Below, piece by piece: positions 6,633 to 14,011 of a stretch of DNA of 28,028 nt. Origin of the DNA: a virus; the IMG/VR virus record IMGVR_UViG_3300021091_000326, positions 1 through 28,028 of that record. The stretch is one strand, 5' to 3'. The position numbers and the translations under genes were made by a program. The first letter of the stretch is position 1; each line of letters begins with the position of its first letter. The notes below the pieces were generated by a model. The model worked only from the letters and a program-made list of their open reading frames with translations. It made no database searches and was not told where the DNA came from.

Positions 6633-8741
6633 ATGCAATCCTTCAATTCCTCTATAGACGTATCGAATTCAAGTCAACAGATTGATGCAGAAATCAATGC
6701 AATCAAAGCTTATAAGGAAACCGTTGATGCTGAGAAAAAAATAAGAAGAGAGTTAAAAAACTCAGTTGCAAAATCAGCTGAGATGACCGCAAGTCAACTT
6801 AACAAAATTTCACAACAACAAAAAAGATTTCAAAGAAATGTACCAACATCAACCGAACAACTATTTGGTTTCATTTCCCTGATTAAAGGTAAGGGTACCG
6901 AGGCTCGAGCCATAAGAAATATTCTTTTAACGACAGCAAGAAAATCAGAACAAGAGGTACAATCAATAATTCAAGAGGAAGCAATCAAAGCTCTTGGGTG
7001 TAGTCAAGAACAAACCTATAATGGGGTTTCTGAGGCAGCTGCAAACGATATGGATACTTTACCGGTGTCCCAATCGGTCTACATACCCTTACAATCTTTA
7101 GATTTAATATATTTAGCCAGTGGTCTTTTGAAAGTGGATACTAACTCGGCGGTAGGAAAAATACTTTACGAAACCAGTGGAGTTTCTCAATCAAATATAA
7201 CACAATTCAGAAACTACGGTGGTAATCCAAAAAACGCTTTTCCGATGGACAAAACGTTGTATGAATTAACACGCTCTGCACAGTCTTTCAAACAAAAGTA
7301 TGGTAGATTTTACCAAGGCACAAGTAGACAAAATCTTTTCAATATTCAGTATACCACCACAAACGAATTCGGTATTGCAGGAAATTATTTCAAAGTTGCC
7401 ATGCTCAACAGACAAGGGAACCAAGTAGGAACTTTTAATTCATTTACTGAAAATAAAATCGGTCAGTGGTTGTCAGACTATTACTCAACAATAAAATTCT
7501 TCGACACCACAACACTTACAGCACAAATTTTACAATATATTTCACAATTTATGAACATGAAAATACCTGCACCATCAGGACCAATTTCAGATAACTCAAA
7601 ATTTTATAAGATATTACAAAGAATTTTGGGCTTATGTTTTGACCAAAAAACTGAAATAGATGTTAGCGGAGTTGCTAAAGTAGCCGAATTGGATGGGGTT
7701 GACAATAGTTTTTTTGAATTTACTGAGGTTGATTTGAGAAATATAGACTTAAATATCTCTAATGTTCAGAACGGTGTTATGGAATTCGTTGATTGTGATA
7801 ACGTTCAGGTACCTGTAGATTTTGAAAATTTAGTTAATCAATTAGTTGATTTCAGAGATAGATTGTCAGGACAAACAGAAGAACAACAGATTTCCACTAT
7901 GGAAAATATAATAGATAGTTTATCTCAAAATCCAAATTGGAATGTTTATATACCAGCTTCTTTTAATGCAACGGCCTCTATCAACAAAGATATAATAAAA
8001 AACTTAGCAATTGCTGTTGCTAGTGCCGCTTTAAGTCCCAAAGTTCTTTTACCAATTTTTATTCTGTTAAAATTTACAGAAAATACTTACAATCTTTCAT
8101 ACAACCAAGTTATCACAACCGCAACCACCATCAACCAATTGAATATACCATCATCAAATATTATAACAAATTCAGTTGAATTTATAAAAAAATTCAAAAA
8201 ATTTATGATTCAGGTTGTAAGTAGAATTGGTGCAATCTTCATTAGAAACCTATTTGATTTATTAAAAAAAGAGTTATTAAATATAGTGACTAGCTTAGCG
8301 TTGGATATTTTAAGAGAGCAAAAAAAGAAAGAATATAAAACAACAATAAGACTTATTGCAATTGCTGCAAACGTAGTGAAAGCAGGGTTCTTCGATGCCA
8401 GAAAATGTCAATCACTTTTAGATGAAATAAAAAATATTTTGAAGTTACTTCAAGCTCCCATAAATCCGGGTCCACCACCAGGTAAAAGAAAAAAAATAAA
8501 TTTAGCACTCGCGGTTTTAACTGATTTTCTACCTGGAGAATCTCCACAACGGGGTTTCCTGAATACAATCAAATACTTACAAGAGGCAGGAATACCAACT
8601 AACGCTTTACCAAATGGTCAACCAAATTTGATGTTAATCTATAATTTGGCAACTCACCGTGGAAGAAGCGATGAACAAGCCGAAAATGGTGTCAACGATT
8701 GTTATACACCGACTGGCCCATGTTTTAGTAAGCCAAGATAA
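6633..8741 (+). CDS. large presumed virion (tail/baseplate) protein, 702 aa
   Basis: I do not recognise a family. Residues 15-85 are Lys/Glu/Gln-rich coiled coil. Residues 140-400 are mixed alpha/beta with many aromatic residues. Two hydrophobic or amphipathic helical stretches follow, near 455-478 (NLAIAVASAALSPKVLLPIF) and 523-563. A proline-rich linker (NPGPPPGKRKK) is near residue 615. The C-terminus has a Cys pair (CYTPTGPCF). Its position between the sigma gene and the gp5-like hub suggests a structural or tail assembly role. The hydrophobic segments would fit a tape-measure or injected protein as well as a baseplate component, although it is short for a tape measure. Confidence 0.65.
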   Translation: MQSFNSSIDVSNSSQQIDAEINAIKAYKETVDAEKKIRRELKNSVAKSAEMTASQLNKISQQQKRFQRNVPTSTEQLFGFISLIKGKGTEARAIRNILLTTARKSEQEVQSIIQEEAIKALGCSQEQTYNGVSEAAANDMDTLPVSQSVYIPLQSLDLIYLASGLLKVDTNSAVGKILYETSGVSQSNITQFRNYGGNPKNAFPMDKTLYELTRSAQSFKQKYGRFYQGTSRQNLFNIQYTTTNEFGIAGNYFKVAMLNRQGNQVGTFNSFTENKIGQWLSDYYSTIKFFDTTTLTAQILQYISQFMNMKIPAPSGPISDNSKFYKILQRILGLCFDQKTEIDVSGVAKVAELDGVDNSFFEFTEVDLRNIDLNISNVQNGVMEFVDCDNVQVPVDFENLVNQLVDFRDRLSGQTEEQQISTMENIIDSLSQNPNWNVYIPASFNATASINKDIIKNLAIAVASAALSPKVLLPIFILLKFTENTYNLSYNQVITTATTINQLNIPSSNIITNSVEFIKKFKKFMIQVVSRIGAIFIRNLFDLLKKELLNIVTSLALDILREQKKKEYKTTIRLIAIAANVVKAGFFDARKCQSLLDEIKNILKLLQAPINPGPPPGKRKKINLALAVLTDFLPGESPQRGFLNTIKYLQEAGIPTNALPNGQPNLMLIYNLATHRGRSDEQAENGVNDCYTPTGPCFSKPR

Positions 8742-8747
8742 TCTTTT

Positions 8748-8954
8748 ATGAAAAAAGAGGAATACGATAAAATATTAGAACAACTTCAAAATTTAAAAAA
8801 TTTACCTAACAATAAATTAATTGATTGGATGGATAAATTGTCGACAGACTTCGAAATAAAAAAAGCCCAAATTATTAATTTGACTTTAGAGTTAGATAAT
8901 GTAGAGTTGTTATACAATAACATCCTAAAGGAGTATCAAAACAGAAATAAATAA
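8748..8954 (+). CDS. small coiled-coil protein, 68 aa
   Basis: Almost entirely helical, with Leu/Ile heptads (YDKILEQLQNLKNLP, then LTLELDNVELLYNNILKEY). The stop codon overlaps the hub gene start as TAATG, implying translational coupling. No family is recognised. A small chaperone or adaptor for one of the two large flanking virion proteins is plausible, but only from position. Confidence 0.65.
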   Translation: MKKEEYDKILEQLQNLKNLPNNKLIDWMDKLSTDFEIKKAQIINLTLELDNVELLYNNILKEYQNRNK

Positions 8955-10483
8955 TGACGCCTATATTTTATCAGTGTACTGTTTTGAATAATCAAGACCC
9001 TCTAATGTTAGGAAGGGTCAGAGCCAAGATTAATGTAATTAACTTTCCTGATGTTATAGCGTCCATAACTTCACCAAACTGGAATGAGGAAAAGGATATA
9101 TGGACAGAGAGAGACCCCTTAGTATTTTATCCATTATTACCTTACTTCGTTTATCAGGTACCCAACGAGGGTGAATTAATTCAAGTAATTTTTGTAAACC
9201 CTGATTTCAAATATCAAAACCAATACTATGTTCAGAGTAATTTCTTCTCACCAAACTCCGCATTTAACACATTGAATTCTGGTGGGGCTAAATTCACAGG
9301 TACGGGAATGCAGTTCAAGCCACCGAAAAACATTAAAAATCAAAATGGAACTTGGCCGGCAAAAAATGTATTGAAGGGTATCTATCCTGAACCTGGTGAT
9401 AACGCACTATTAGGTAGAGGAAGCACAGACGTAATTTTAAAAGAGAATGACGTTTTGGTAAGAGCTGGTAAATACTCCCAAACACCACAATCGAATATCG
9501 ACACACCACCAAATAATAACAGAGCTTTTTTACAATTATCAATATTTGATAGGTCCAAAACATCGGAAACAAAAAAGAAAGAAATAACGTCCAAACCAAT
9601 TACTTTATTTGTAAAACATTTAATCGAGTGGGTTATTTTAAATCCTGAAAATACGCAAAATAGTTTTACAGGTTCAATCAATCTATACTCACTGAAACAA
9701 TCATCCTCTACCGATACCAAGAACATTCAGGTGTCCACAAAAATTCCTGAGTCCAATAAGTTTTTGATTTATAGAGAGGATTTTACTGCACTCACATTTC
9801 AACAGGTAGTTGATAAAATTAATAGTTTTATTAAAAATTGTAATGACAAGAATGTTGCTTCTAATGGGAGACAACTATTTTCTGACAACCAAAACAAATT
9901 TCCAATTTATTTCAGACCAAGTGAATTTGTATATAATTTTATTTCGGATTCATCACCCGCTACAGAAATTCAACAAACAATAAAAGATAACTTAGAATCT
10001 TTCAATAACAGAATAAAACTTATTCAATCAGATGAGACCGCAACTTCTGATAGTCAATTTGGACTTATTTGGAAAAAAGATACTGTAGGTCTTCCAATTC
10101 AAAGTGAAATAGTGGAGTATACCGCATCAGAGTTTGAATCAGTCCCCAAAACATACTCGGTCTTGGGTGGTCAAGAAATTTATCTTCTGAGCCAAGACTC
10201 CTTGGGAGACAAAGAAAAAATAAACTTTGCCGATACAATATACGGTATACCCCCAAGTGCATTTACTGAAAATATACAATCAAAAACATCATCATTGGTC
10301 AGAGGTGAAGAACTACTCGAATTAATTAACTTAATAGTTAGATTTCTACTTACACACACCCACGCATATCCAGGTTTACCTCCTGTTGATGTTACAGAGG
10401 ATGGTGTAACATCTGATAACATTTTGACAGAAATACAAAAAGCCACTACAAAAATATTAAATAGTAATATCCGACTTAATTGA
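8954..10483 (+). CDS. gp5-like baseplate central hub protein (OB-fold type)
   Basis: 509 aa. The N-terminus (residues 1-95) reads like the OB-fold of T4 gp5/VgrG-type hubs: LGRVRAKINVINFPD, then LLPYFVYQVPNEGELIQVIFVNP. A short repeat-like stretch around residue 150 (GDNALLGRGSTDVILKENDVLVRAGKY) is followed by a middle domain. The end, LVRFLLTHTHAYPGLPPVDVT, is typical of the C-terminal portion of such phage hub proteins. No lysozyme domain like that of T4 gp5 is visible. In the virion it would cap the tail tube at the baseplate centre. It follows a one-base overlap with the coiled-coil gene and ends just before a candidate promoter. Confidence 0.65.
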   Translation: MTPIFYQCTVLNNQDPLMLGRVRAKINVINFPDVIASITSPNWNEEKDIWTERDPLVFYPLLPYFVYQVPNEGELIQVIFVNPDFKYQNQYYVQSNFFSPNSAFNTLNSGGAKFTGTGMQFKPPKNIKNQNGTWPAKNVLKGIYPEPGDNALLGRGSTDVILKENDVLVRAGKYSQTPQSNIDTPPNNNRAFLQLSIFDRSKTSETKKKEITSKPITLFVKHLIEWVILNPENTQNSFTGSINLYSLKQSSSTDTKNIQVSTKIPESNKFLIYREDFTALTFQQVVDKINSFIKNCNDKNVASNGRQLFSDNQNKFPIYFRPSEFVYNFISDSSPATEIQQTIKDNLESFNNRIKLIQSDETATSDSQFGLIWKKDTVGLPIQSEIVEYTASEFESVPKTYSVLGGQEIYLLSQDSLGDKEKINFADTIYGIPPSAFTENIQSKTSSLVRGEELLELINLIVRFLLTHTHAYPGLPPVDVTEDGVTSDNILTEIQKATTKILNSNIRLN

Positions 10484-10491
10484 TATTTATT
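10483..10491 (+). promoter_or_regulatory. candidate late-promoter motif ATATTTATT
   Basis: Coding-strand ATATTTATT lies at the junction of the hub gene stop and the next gene; the 8-nt core ends 12 nt before the ATG at 10503. It is the same core and orientation as the other candidate late sites in the window. Confidence 0.45.
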
Positions 10492-10502
10492 AAAAAAGTT
10501 TG

Positions 10503-12011
10503 ATGTCAATTTTAAGGTCATATGTAGATAAAAATAACACAATAGTTTCAAATTCTTATGTCAACACAGGTAGGAATCCAGTGTCGGAATTGAATTTTGG
10601 CACTTCATTTTTAGCTGTTCCCAATTTTGGTTTCTCAAGAATTTTATTTGATTTGGATTTGGATTTACTTGTAGGGAATATTCAAAGTGGTGTAATATCT
10701 ACAGGGTGCACATCTGCAATGACTCATACACTCAAAATGACAAATACATCGTCATTTGATAATGAACTCCTCAACACTTTCATGTCAAATGATAGGAGGC
10801 GCGCCAGCTCATTTGATTTGATTCTTTTCAGAATACCAAAGACATCAGGTGCTACAGGAAATTTACAACCATGGGACGAGGGAGTAGGATACGATTACAA
10901 TGACTTCAACTTAGCAAAAAACTCAGCTGTTGGAGGTTCCACTCCTTTAACTTATGTAGATACAAGAGCATATTCAACAAGACCATCTAATTGGTTCCAA
11001 AGGGAAATTATATCCAATTGGTCAGAGCCAGGATTATACAACAATAGAAACACAGGATTAGTCAATTATTCTGGCCTTACTATTATAGCGACCCAACACT
11101 TTGAGTTCGGTAATGAGGATTTAAATATGGATATGAGCAATGAGATAAATAATATATTAAACGGCACCATAACAGGTTACACTGGGTGGGGTTTGGCATA
11201 TCTACCTGCTATTGAAAACATCACAGGTCTTACAGAAAGTTACAGTGTTGCCTTTTTTTCCAGACATACCCAAACTTTTTATCAACCATTCTTACTTACT
11301 ACTTACAATGACCTAATCCAAGACGATAGAAATTTGTTTTTAAAAAACCAAACTAATAAATTATATCTGTATGTTTACCAAAATGGTGATACAGTAAATT
11401 TGGACCAGTTACCTCTTGTATCAGTATATCAAAGAGATAATACACTCTATAATAATCTTTCAGGATTGACAACTTGTCAAAGAACAAGAGGTGTTTATGA
11501 ATGTGTAATACCTAACTCTTTTACTGGTTCTCCAACGCCATGTACGTTTTACGATGTTTGGTCTAACTTAAGAATCAACGGTCAATCAATACCAAATATA
11601 AAAAATCAATTTGTACTACAGATGTATAGCGCTGGTGTGCAAATAGGGGTCAATAGTCAAGAACCAAACAAATTTGGTTTCAATTTTTATGGAATACTAC
11701 AAAACGAGAATATTATAAACTCTGATATCAGAAAGATTGGTGTGACAATAAAAAAATCTTATACTGGTCAACAACTTTTAGAAGGAATATCAGCTTTTTA
11801 TCGTATTTATGTAAAAGAGGGAACAACTGAGGTTCAAGTACAGGATTGGACTCAGATAAACAGAACCCCAAACGAATATTACTTTATGATTGATATGAGA
11901 GATAAAATTCCTAATCAATATTATGTAGATATTCAGGTAAATTCATCAGGTGAAAAAGATACCTATAAAAGACAATTAACCTTTAATGTTGTAAATGAAA
12001 AAGATAGTTAA
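10503..12011 (+). CDS. presumed virion structural protein, 502 aa
   Basis: The ATG at 10503 is preferred over the TTG three bases upstream. The first 180 residues (VSNSYVNTGRNPVSELNFG, then SRILFDLDLDLL, later WDEGVGYDY and WFQREIISNW) recall the beta-sandwich DNRLR/CBM96-type repeats found in phage and surface proteins: a scattered Asn/Gly/Ser/Thr-rich beta pattern with a 'SR.LF.FDL' strand. The rest is beta-rich with few charged runs and ends in an Ig-like-looking strand pattern (YYVDIQVNSSGEKDTYKRQLTFNV). A tail or fibre-associated structural role is inferred from composition and its place after the hub gene. The domain call is tentative. Confidence 0.6.
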   Translation: MSILRSYVDKNNTIVSNSYVNTGRNPVSELNFGTSFLAVPNFGFSRILFDLDLDLLVGNIQSGVISTGCTSAMTHTLKMTNTSSFDNELLNTFMSNDRRRASSFDLILFRIPKTSGATGNLQPWDEGVGYDYNDFNLAKNSAVGGSTPLTYVDTRAYSTRPSNWFQREIISNWSEPGLYNNRNTGLVNYSGLTIIATQHFEFGNEDLNMDMSNEINNILNGTITGYTGWGLAYLPAIENITGLTESYSVAFFSRHTQTFYQPFLLTTYNDLIQDDRNLFLKNQTNKLYLYVYQNGDTVNLDQLPLVSVYQRDNTLYNNLSGLTTCQRTRGVYECVIPNSFTGSPTPCTFYDVWSNLRINGQSIPNIKNQFVLQMYSAGVQIGVNSQEPNKFGFNFYGILQNENIINSDIRKIGVTIKKSYTGQQLLEGISAFYRIYVKEGTTEVQVQDWTQINRTPNEYYFMIDMRDKIPNQYYVDIQVNSSGEKDTYKRQLTFNVVNEKDS

Positions 12012-12456
12012 AATAGACGAATCAGATATAAACAGAATTGTTCATAAAGTTCTTTATGAACAACAGTTACCCAATTACATGTTTTTCAGTAATTTGGAAC
12101 AATTAATACGTCAAGCAAATCTACTATTAGAACTTGACCATGATACTGTTGATGAAATTATTCTCGATGGACATGATTGGGCTGCAGACCACGTAACAGT
12201 TGCCAAAGAAAACTTAGACCAAGTTTTTGATTTTATGATGAATAAAATAAAAGGAAAAAATTATAAAGAAGAACCTTTTATGTTGGAGGGTAAGAAAAAA
12301 ACGGGTACAAAACTTTGCTCAAGGGGTAAAGCAGCAGCTAAAGCTAAATTCAAAGTTTATCCATCAGCGTACGCTAATGGTTATGCTATACAGGTTTGTA
12401 AAGGAACAATGCCTGGTTTAGATGGTAAAAAACATTGTTCAGGGGTATATTGTTAA
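11995..12456 (+). CDS. small phage protein with C-terminal Cys-containing KFKVYPSAYAN module, 153 aa
   Basis: The gene overlaps the upstream one by 17 nt. The N-terminus IDESDINRIVHKVLYEQ is a short helical lead often seen in phage virion-associated proteins. Residues 20-85 form an acidic helical region. The C-terminal module (about 100-153) runs CSRGKAAAKAKFKVYPSAYANGYAIQVCKG and ends HCSGVYC, with four cysteines. I recall this KVYPSAYAN module from other phage proteins of unknown function. Its cysteines and basic residues could bind metal or nucleic acid, but nothing here proves it. Confidence 0.6.
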   Translation: MKKIVKIDESDINRIVHKVLYEQQLPNYMFFSNLEQLIRQANLLLELDHDTVDEIILDGHDWAADHVTVAKENLDQVFDFMMNKIKGKNYKEEPFMLEGKKKTGTKLCSRGKAAAKAKFKVYPSAYANGYAIQVCKGTMPGLDGKKHCSGVYC

Positions 12457-12485
12457 TTTAGAAAAAAGATATATATTTTTTGGTA

Positions 12486-12902
12486 ATGAAAAATAAAGAA
12501 ATTGTTGGCTATATACCAAAATTATTATATAAAGTCTATTTAGCTCTAAAAGAAAAATTTGACCCACGACCACCGGTCACACAGGAGGAACAATATTCAG
12601 TTGAAATTTGCAATCAATTGATTTCTCGTAATTCCTCAAACTTAAATTACACGCCGAAATCAACGAAACGTATAATTGAAAATGAGGAGTATAGCATGTT
12701 TATTGTTATAAACAATTTTACAATTCATATAATCAATCACGTGTATAGTTATAACGTTTACATAGAAAACACGGAATTATATTCCAATTTGTTGGAAACT
12801 TTTGACTTGGAGGTTGAAAAAAGACGAGAGAATTTAGAATCGGAAATCAATAATAACATTCAACACTCTTTGAAAGACATACTTTTGAAAATAAATCAAT
12901 AA
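12486..12902 (+). CDS. hypothetical protein, 138 aa
   Basis: The ATG at 12486 is preferred to a TTG at 12480. The N-terminus (KEIVGYIPKLLYKVYLALKEKF) is an amphipathic helix. The middle (EEYSMFIVINNFTIHIINHVYSYNVYI) is beta-rich, and the C-terminus (residues 105-138) is a charged helix. No family is recognised. It is the last plus-strand gene of the tail block. Its stop lies 7 nt inside the 3' end of the convergent minus-strand gene, and no clear hairpin terminator separates them. The 29-nt spacer upstream is very AT-rich (ATATATTTTTT) and could hold a promoter. Confidence 0.6.
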   Translation: MKNKEIVGYIPKLLYKVYLALKEKFDPRPPVTQEEQYSVEICNQLISRNSSNLNYTPKSTKRIIENEEYSMFIVINNFTIHIINHVYSYNVYIENTELYSNLLETFDLEVEKRRENLESEINNNIQHSLKDILLKINQ

Positions 12903-13696
12903 TTTCCTGAAAAGTATACATACAAAACTTCAGGAATTCTAAAACATGACCTTTTTTCACCTTTGTCATTTATACAAGGAATTGGTTTTAATGTGGATAC
13001 AATTTGCTTTAGTTCTCTAGGTGCATTAGTAATTCCCATGTACACAGATTCTACTGGATATAATTTTTTTGGTTCATATATTTCTTTAAGTATATTTCTA
13101 ATAGTTTTTTCGAGCGATTCTTTTCTCGCTTTGTATGATGTCATTGTTGGTTTGTTCCCTGTACCAATCTTGGGGTCTTTTTTCTCCTCTCTTCTTTTTT
13201 GAGAACAAGCAGCCCTTTTTTGTGAATCAGACATTTTTGAAGCTACACCCTTCGCTCTACATTTAGGATATCCCTTACTACTTGCTTCAGGTCTTCCACA
13301 AGGGGGATGTCCTCCACCTTCTTTTTTTCTACATATATTTACCCAAGGACCTACAGGTTGTTTGCTTCCTCTAGGTTTTTTCTTTGTACCAAACCAAACC
13401 GCTAAATCTTCTTTAATAAAGGTTTCATCTACTTTCGAGTTTTTATTTTCCATTTTTTTTATAATTGCGATTTTTTTTTTAGCCTTTTTTTCGTTTTGAC
13501 TAATAATTTTTTTTGACCGCTCCATATTTCCGTCATAGCTGTCATATGAATTAGTTGAACTAAGATATTTCGAAACACTATCCTTGAATGGGCTTATTTG
13601 TTCTTTATCCCATGTTCGGGTTGCTAAAACCAAAGGCACTTTGAATTTACCACTATTACCTGAACCAGTTGCTTCATTTATATGTTTTTTTTTCAT
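12896..13696 (-). CDS. DUF5872-like Cys/Lys-rich phage protein, 266 aa
   Basis: Residues about 96-176 match the DUF5872 pattern as I recall it: LAVWFGTKKKPRGSKQPVGPW, then VNICRKK, HPPCGRPE, GYPKCRAKGVASKMSDSQKR and AACSQKRREEKKD. The cysteines are at 122, 133, 146 and 164. The N-terminus (residues 5-60) resembles small phage structural segments, with GSGNSGKFKVPLVLATRTW. A C-terminal domain (about 205-266) holds two further cysteines (241 and 251). DUF5872 has no known role; its basic, four-Cys layout would suit metal or nucleic acid binding. It is the only minus-strand gene left of the capsid block and diverges from the 79-aa gene. Confidence 0.65.
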   Translation of the reverse strand: MKKKHINEATGSGNSGKFKVPLVLATRTWDKEQISPFKDSVSKYLSSTNSYDSYDGNMERSKKIISQNEKKAKKKIAIIKKMENKNSKVDETFIKEDLAVWFGTKKKPRGSKQPVGPWVNICRKKEGGGHPPCGRPEASSKGYPKCRAKGVASKMSDSQKRAACSQKRREEKKDPKIGTGNKPTMTSYKARKESLEKTIRNILKEIYEPKKLYPVESVYMGITNAPRELKQIVSTLKPIPCINDKGEKRSCFRIPEVLYVYFSGNY

Positions 13697-13710
13697 ATAT
13701 TTTGTACATT

Positions 13711-13719
13711 AATAAATAT
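13711..13719 (-). promoter_or_regulatory. candidate late-promoter motif ATATTTATT (minus strand)
   Basis: In the 31-bp spacer between divergent genes, the minus strand reads ATATTTATT; the 8-nt core ends 15 nt before the ATG at 13696. On the plus strand the same bases read AATAAATAT, 8 nt before the ATG at 13728, so a shared or two-way element is possible. Confidence 0.4.
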
Positions 13720-13727
13720 ATTAACTG

Positions 13728-13967
13728 ATGGATAATTCACAATCAGAACTTAAAGGCAATTTATTCTCATCTATAGGTTATAAATCTGATAAAGACTTGA
13801 GAAATTTGATTGATAATCTTACTTACGAACAATCATTAATTTTTATTAACAAAAGTTTGGAGTTTGCATATTCTCAAGGAATATTTTCTATGAATGAGAC
13901 TGAAATTATTTCAAAATCATTATCAATAGTAAATTCACTTACATTTAATTCAGAGCCAAAGAAATAA
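13728..13967 (+). CDS. hypothetical protein, 79 aa
   Basis: Starts MDNSQSELKGNLFSSIGYKSD. Residues 25-70 are two or three short helices (DKDLRNLIDNLTYEQSLIFINKSLEFAYSQG). No family is recognised. It is a lone plus-strand gene, divergent from the DUF5872-like gene and convergent with the capsid gene, and is followed directly by the shared hairpin terminator at 13969. The isolated placement would fit an early or regulatory gene, but the sequence itself gives no support for a function. Confidence 0.6.
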   Translation: MDNSQSELKGNLFSSIGYKSDKDLRNLIDNLTYEQSLIFINKSLEFAYSQGIFSMNETEIISKSLSIVNSLTFNSEPKK

Positions 13968-13968
13968 A

Positions 13969-13992
13969 AAAAGGGTCCCGAAGGACCCTTTT
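13969..13992. terminator. hairpin terminator after the major capsid gene (usable on both strands)
   Basis: A perfect 10-bp stem (AAAAGGGTCC / GGACCCTTTT) closes a 4-nt loop. On the minus strand the loop is C(UUCG)G, an especially stable tetraloop, and the stem is followed by a run of seven T, so it should end capsid transcripts efficiently. On the plus strand the loop is CGAA with a four-T run, probably serving the 79-aa gene. Confidence 0.9.
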
Positions 13993-14011
13993 ATATTAAG
14001 GTTAGACCATA

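Noticed and set aside
12466-12481. AAAAAAGATATATATTTTTT stretch as a hairpin terminator
   Set aside because: A/T-only arms without a GC stem; it may be a promoter-like spacer, but nothing firm can be said.
12902-12943. Inverted repeat TTTCCTGAA ... TTCAGGAATT as a terminator
   Set aside because: The arms are short, the loop is long, there is no T run, and it lies inside the DUF5872-like coding sequence.
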